A stretch of 64,000 nt of DNA from Coprococcus sp. (lineage in GTDB: Bacteria > Bacillota > Clostridia > Lachnospirales > Lachnospiraceae), in contig JAEDGW010000002.1 in the NCBI GenBank assembly GCA_016297325.1, positions 3,420 to 67,419 of the forward strand. Reading direction: 5' to 3'. Every line of letters begins with the position of its first letter. The stretch's first letter is position 1. The translations under genes were made by a program, and so were the position numbers. Shown one piece after another: positions 62,642 through 64,000 of the stretch. Below the pieces are notes generated by a model that made no database searches, had not been told where the DNA came from, and saw nothing but the letters and a program-made list of their open reading frames with translations.

Positions 62642-63370
62642 TTACTTGCAGCTCCACACCGCTATGGCTGAATTGTTATCCATATTCACACCCCTGCCAT
62701 TTGCCTTGACTACCTCTGACATGGATGCCATCCATTCATCTACTGTCTTTGCTTTTTTCAGAAGTTTTGTCATGGTCTTTTCATCTATAAGTTCCCAGAA
62801 TCCATCCGTACACAACAAGAAAGCCTGTTTCCCTTCAAGAGAAATGGCTTCCCGGCATTCGTATTTTTTTGATTCCCATGGGCTTCCAAGCACACGGAGC
62901 AGCTTGTTCCTGTCCTCATGGCCTCGTATATTCTTCTCCTTCAGTTTGTGCGCAAGCACAAGCATCTGCGGAACACTGTGATCCAGTGTCCTCTCCTTCA
63001 GTTTATTGTTATGGAAATAGTACAGGCGTGAATCGCCTATGTGAGCCCAGCGTATCTTATCGGCACACACATCAAGAGCTACCAACGTAGTCTTCATCCC
63101 ATTTGAGCGGTCATGCTCCTGTGCCCCAAGTATCTCTGTCTGAGCATTCTCGAATATATCAGACAAAATCTCTGTATCCTGTATCCCCTTATTTTCAAAT
63201 ATCTTTCTCGCAGATTCCATCGCCATAGCCGATGCAACCTCACCTTTTCCATGTCCGCCAAGGCCGTCCGCAACAGCAAATACATATCGTCCATCTCTGT
63301 GAAACTCTGCTATGGAATCCTCATTTTTTTCCCTGTTTCCTATGTCAGAATACAAACTGTATGTGATCAT
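62642..63370 (-). CDS. PP2C-type serine/threonine phosphatase, first gene of the kinase/FHA operon
   Basis: 242 residues, the compact Stp/PrpC-like size. Motifs: GNREKNEDSIAEF, FAVADGLGGHGKGEVAS, AHIGDSRLYYF, LLCTDGFWELID and MDNNSAIAVW. It should remove phosphate from the kinases and their targets. GGAGGG lies 8 bases before the ATG; an extended -10 promoter is 27 bases upstream. It differs clearly from the second PP2C in the operon, which has an N-terminal extension. Confidence 0.93.
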   Translation of the reverse strand: MITYSLYSDIGNREKNEDSIAEFHRDGRYVFAVADGLGGHGKGEVASAMAMESARKIFENKGIQDTEILSDIFENAQTEILGAQEHDRSNGMKTTLVALDVCADKIRWAHIGDSRLYYFHNNKLKERTLDHSVPQMLVLAHKLKEKNIRGHEDRNKLLRVLGSPWESKKYECREAISLEGKQAFLLCTDGFWELIDEKTMTKLLKKAKTVDEWMASMSEVVKANGRGVNMDNNSAIAVWSCK

Positions 63371-63396
63371 GTCTCTCGCCCTCCATAAACATGAAA

Positions 63397-63405
63397 ATTA
63401 TACCA
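63397..63405 (-). promoter_or_regulatory. extended -10 promoter before the kinase/FHA operon
   Basis: Minus strand TGGTATAAT (TATAAT at 63397-63402, extended TG at 63403-63405), 26 bases between the box and the PP2C ATG. No strong -35 is seen, which fits an extended -10 promoter. No terminator is visible between it and the upstream gene. Confidence 0.5.
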
Positions 63406-63461
63406 TGATACGACATGCTGCACTTATTGTCATGTCTAATATGCAAGTTAGCCTGTCTAAA

Positions 63462-64000
63462 TTAAAATCCTGTTCTCTGTGGCAGACTGATAACCTCTGC
63501 ATCTTTGAAAGTATCATCGATCTGAGCCTGTTCTGATTCTGCAGATGTCACTTTAAGGCCTGCCGCATCCGCCAGAATTACATCAGGCAGACTATCATCA
63601 AAATTAGCTATCTTATCCCAATCTGCATTTCTGAAACTATCCATCAGATAAAAGTGAACATCACCAGAATTACCAACCCATGTCTCAGTCAAATTTTTAT
63701 CGTCATAATAGACAACATTCTGCTCCTCAAGATAACTATACTGTGCGGTCAGCTCGCCCTGGCTGTATCTATACACCTTGTCATATCTTTTGCCATCACT
63801 GTCTTTATCAACATAATTTCGTATCAGACAGGCATTTTCTCCTGTGCGTTCTATCACATACTTATTTACACTATTTCCATAGAAAACATTTTCCGGAGAA
63901 CCATTTATCAGTGCATACATGGCATACATGACATCATCTCCATCCATGATGAACATTTCGCAAATACCATCCCCGTCGATATCACAGAAGCAATACCCCA
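63462..64000 (-). CDS. partial gene for a DxDGDG-motif protein (3' part; runs off the right edge)
   Basis: The minus frame is open from 64000 to its stop at 63462, about 179 codons; the true start is outside. The first visible residues are GYCFCDIDGDGICEMFIMD, the same D-x-D-G-D-G then E-x-x-I pattern as the lipoprotein at 41364-42293. The remainder is Asp/Tyr-rich (YVDKDSDGKRYDKVYRYSQG). Possibly an exported protein with a calcium-binding-like loop. It is 91 bases before the PP2C gene and may or may not be in the same transcript. Confidence 0.7.
   Translation of the reverse strand, partial: GYCFCDIDGDGICEMFIMDGDDVMYAMYALINGSPENVFYGNSVNKYVIERTGENACLIRNYVDKDSDGKRYDKVYRYSQGELTAQYSYLEEQNVVYYDDKNLTETWVGNSGDVHFYLMDSFRNADWDKIANFDDSLPDVILADAAGLKVTSAESEQAQIDDTFKDAEVISLPQRTGF

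Noticed and set aside
45908..63370. Reading the operon as a type VI or type VII secretion locus
   Set aside because: FHA, kinase and PP2C genes occur there, but no secretion ATPase, WXG100, Tss or Esx-like gene is present in the window.

Overview
The window looks like a chromosomal segment of a Gram-positive, low-to-middle GC anaerobe of the Clostridia, most likely Lachnospiraceae (Coprococcus/Roseburia-like). Reasons: ClpC, AddAB rather than RecBCD, type III glutamine synthetase, Clostridia-style pur and pan gene sets, heavy use of ATA and AGA codons, strong AGGAGG ribosome sites, and many surface proteins with Thr/Glu-rich linkers. Genus is an inference. Almost everything is on the minus strand; only a ligand-binding diguanylate cyclase (5017-7323) and a small membrane-anchored protein (31059-31535) are on plus. 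I see no rRNA, tRNA, CRISPR array, insertion sequence or prophage, and no gene-free stretch above 300 bases.

Layout. 1-4.8 kb: start of clpC (cut by the window edge) with a structured leader, then purM-purN-purD behind a good promoter and ended by a terminator. 5.0-7.3 kb: cyclase gene. 7.5-14.4 kb: a pantothenate/CoA operon (DUF2520/PanG-like reductase, panB, panC, coaBC) running on into vanZ-like, small membrane and M29-type peptidase genes. 14.5-23.2 kb: ABC transporter, M18 aminopeptidase, a very large hybrid sensor kinase and purE, closely spaced. 23.3-30.9 kb: addB-addA. 31-36.8 kb: small membrane protein, hexapeptide-repeat protein, topB, glnN. 36.9-45.8 kb: accessory surface and oddity region: a zinc-ribbon/YARHG protein with Met-Asn-Gln repeats, pncC-like amidase, polytopic membrane protein, phosphoesterase, two lipoproteins, and a broken PARG-like/SGNH pair.

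45.9-63.4 kb is the most striking part: thirteen closely spaced co-directional genes that encode almost nothing but serine/threonine phospho-signalling. There are four Hanks-type kinases (two with extracellular PASTA repeats, one fused to an extracellular solute-binding-protein-like domain, one fused to FHA), two PP2C phosphatases, seven proteins carrying FHA phosphothreonine-reader domains (one of them a kinase), and a membrane protein paralogous to the tail of one FHA protein. Writers, readers and erasers are together, but no effector is visible inside the operon. An extended -10 promoter lies upstream of its first gene. A separate partial gene with a DxDGDG motif runs off the right edge.

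How they may fit together: the housekeeping genes make purines, CoA and glutamine and repair DNA. The cyclase, the hybrid kinase and the kinase/FHA operon are three different sensory outputs (c-di-GMP, His-Asp phosphorelay, Ser/Thr phosphorylation). All function calls come from reading motifs by eye; no database search was run.
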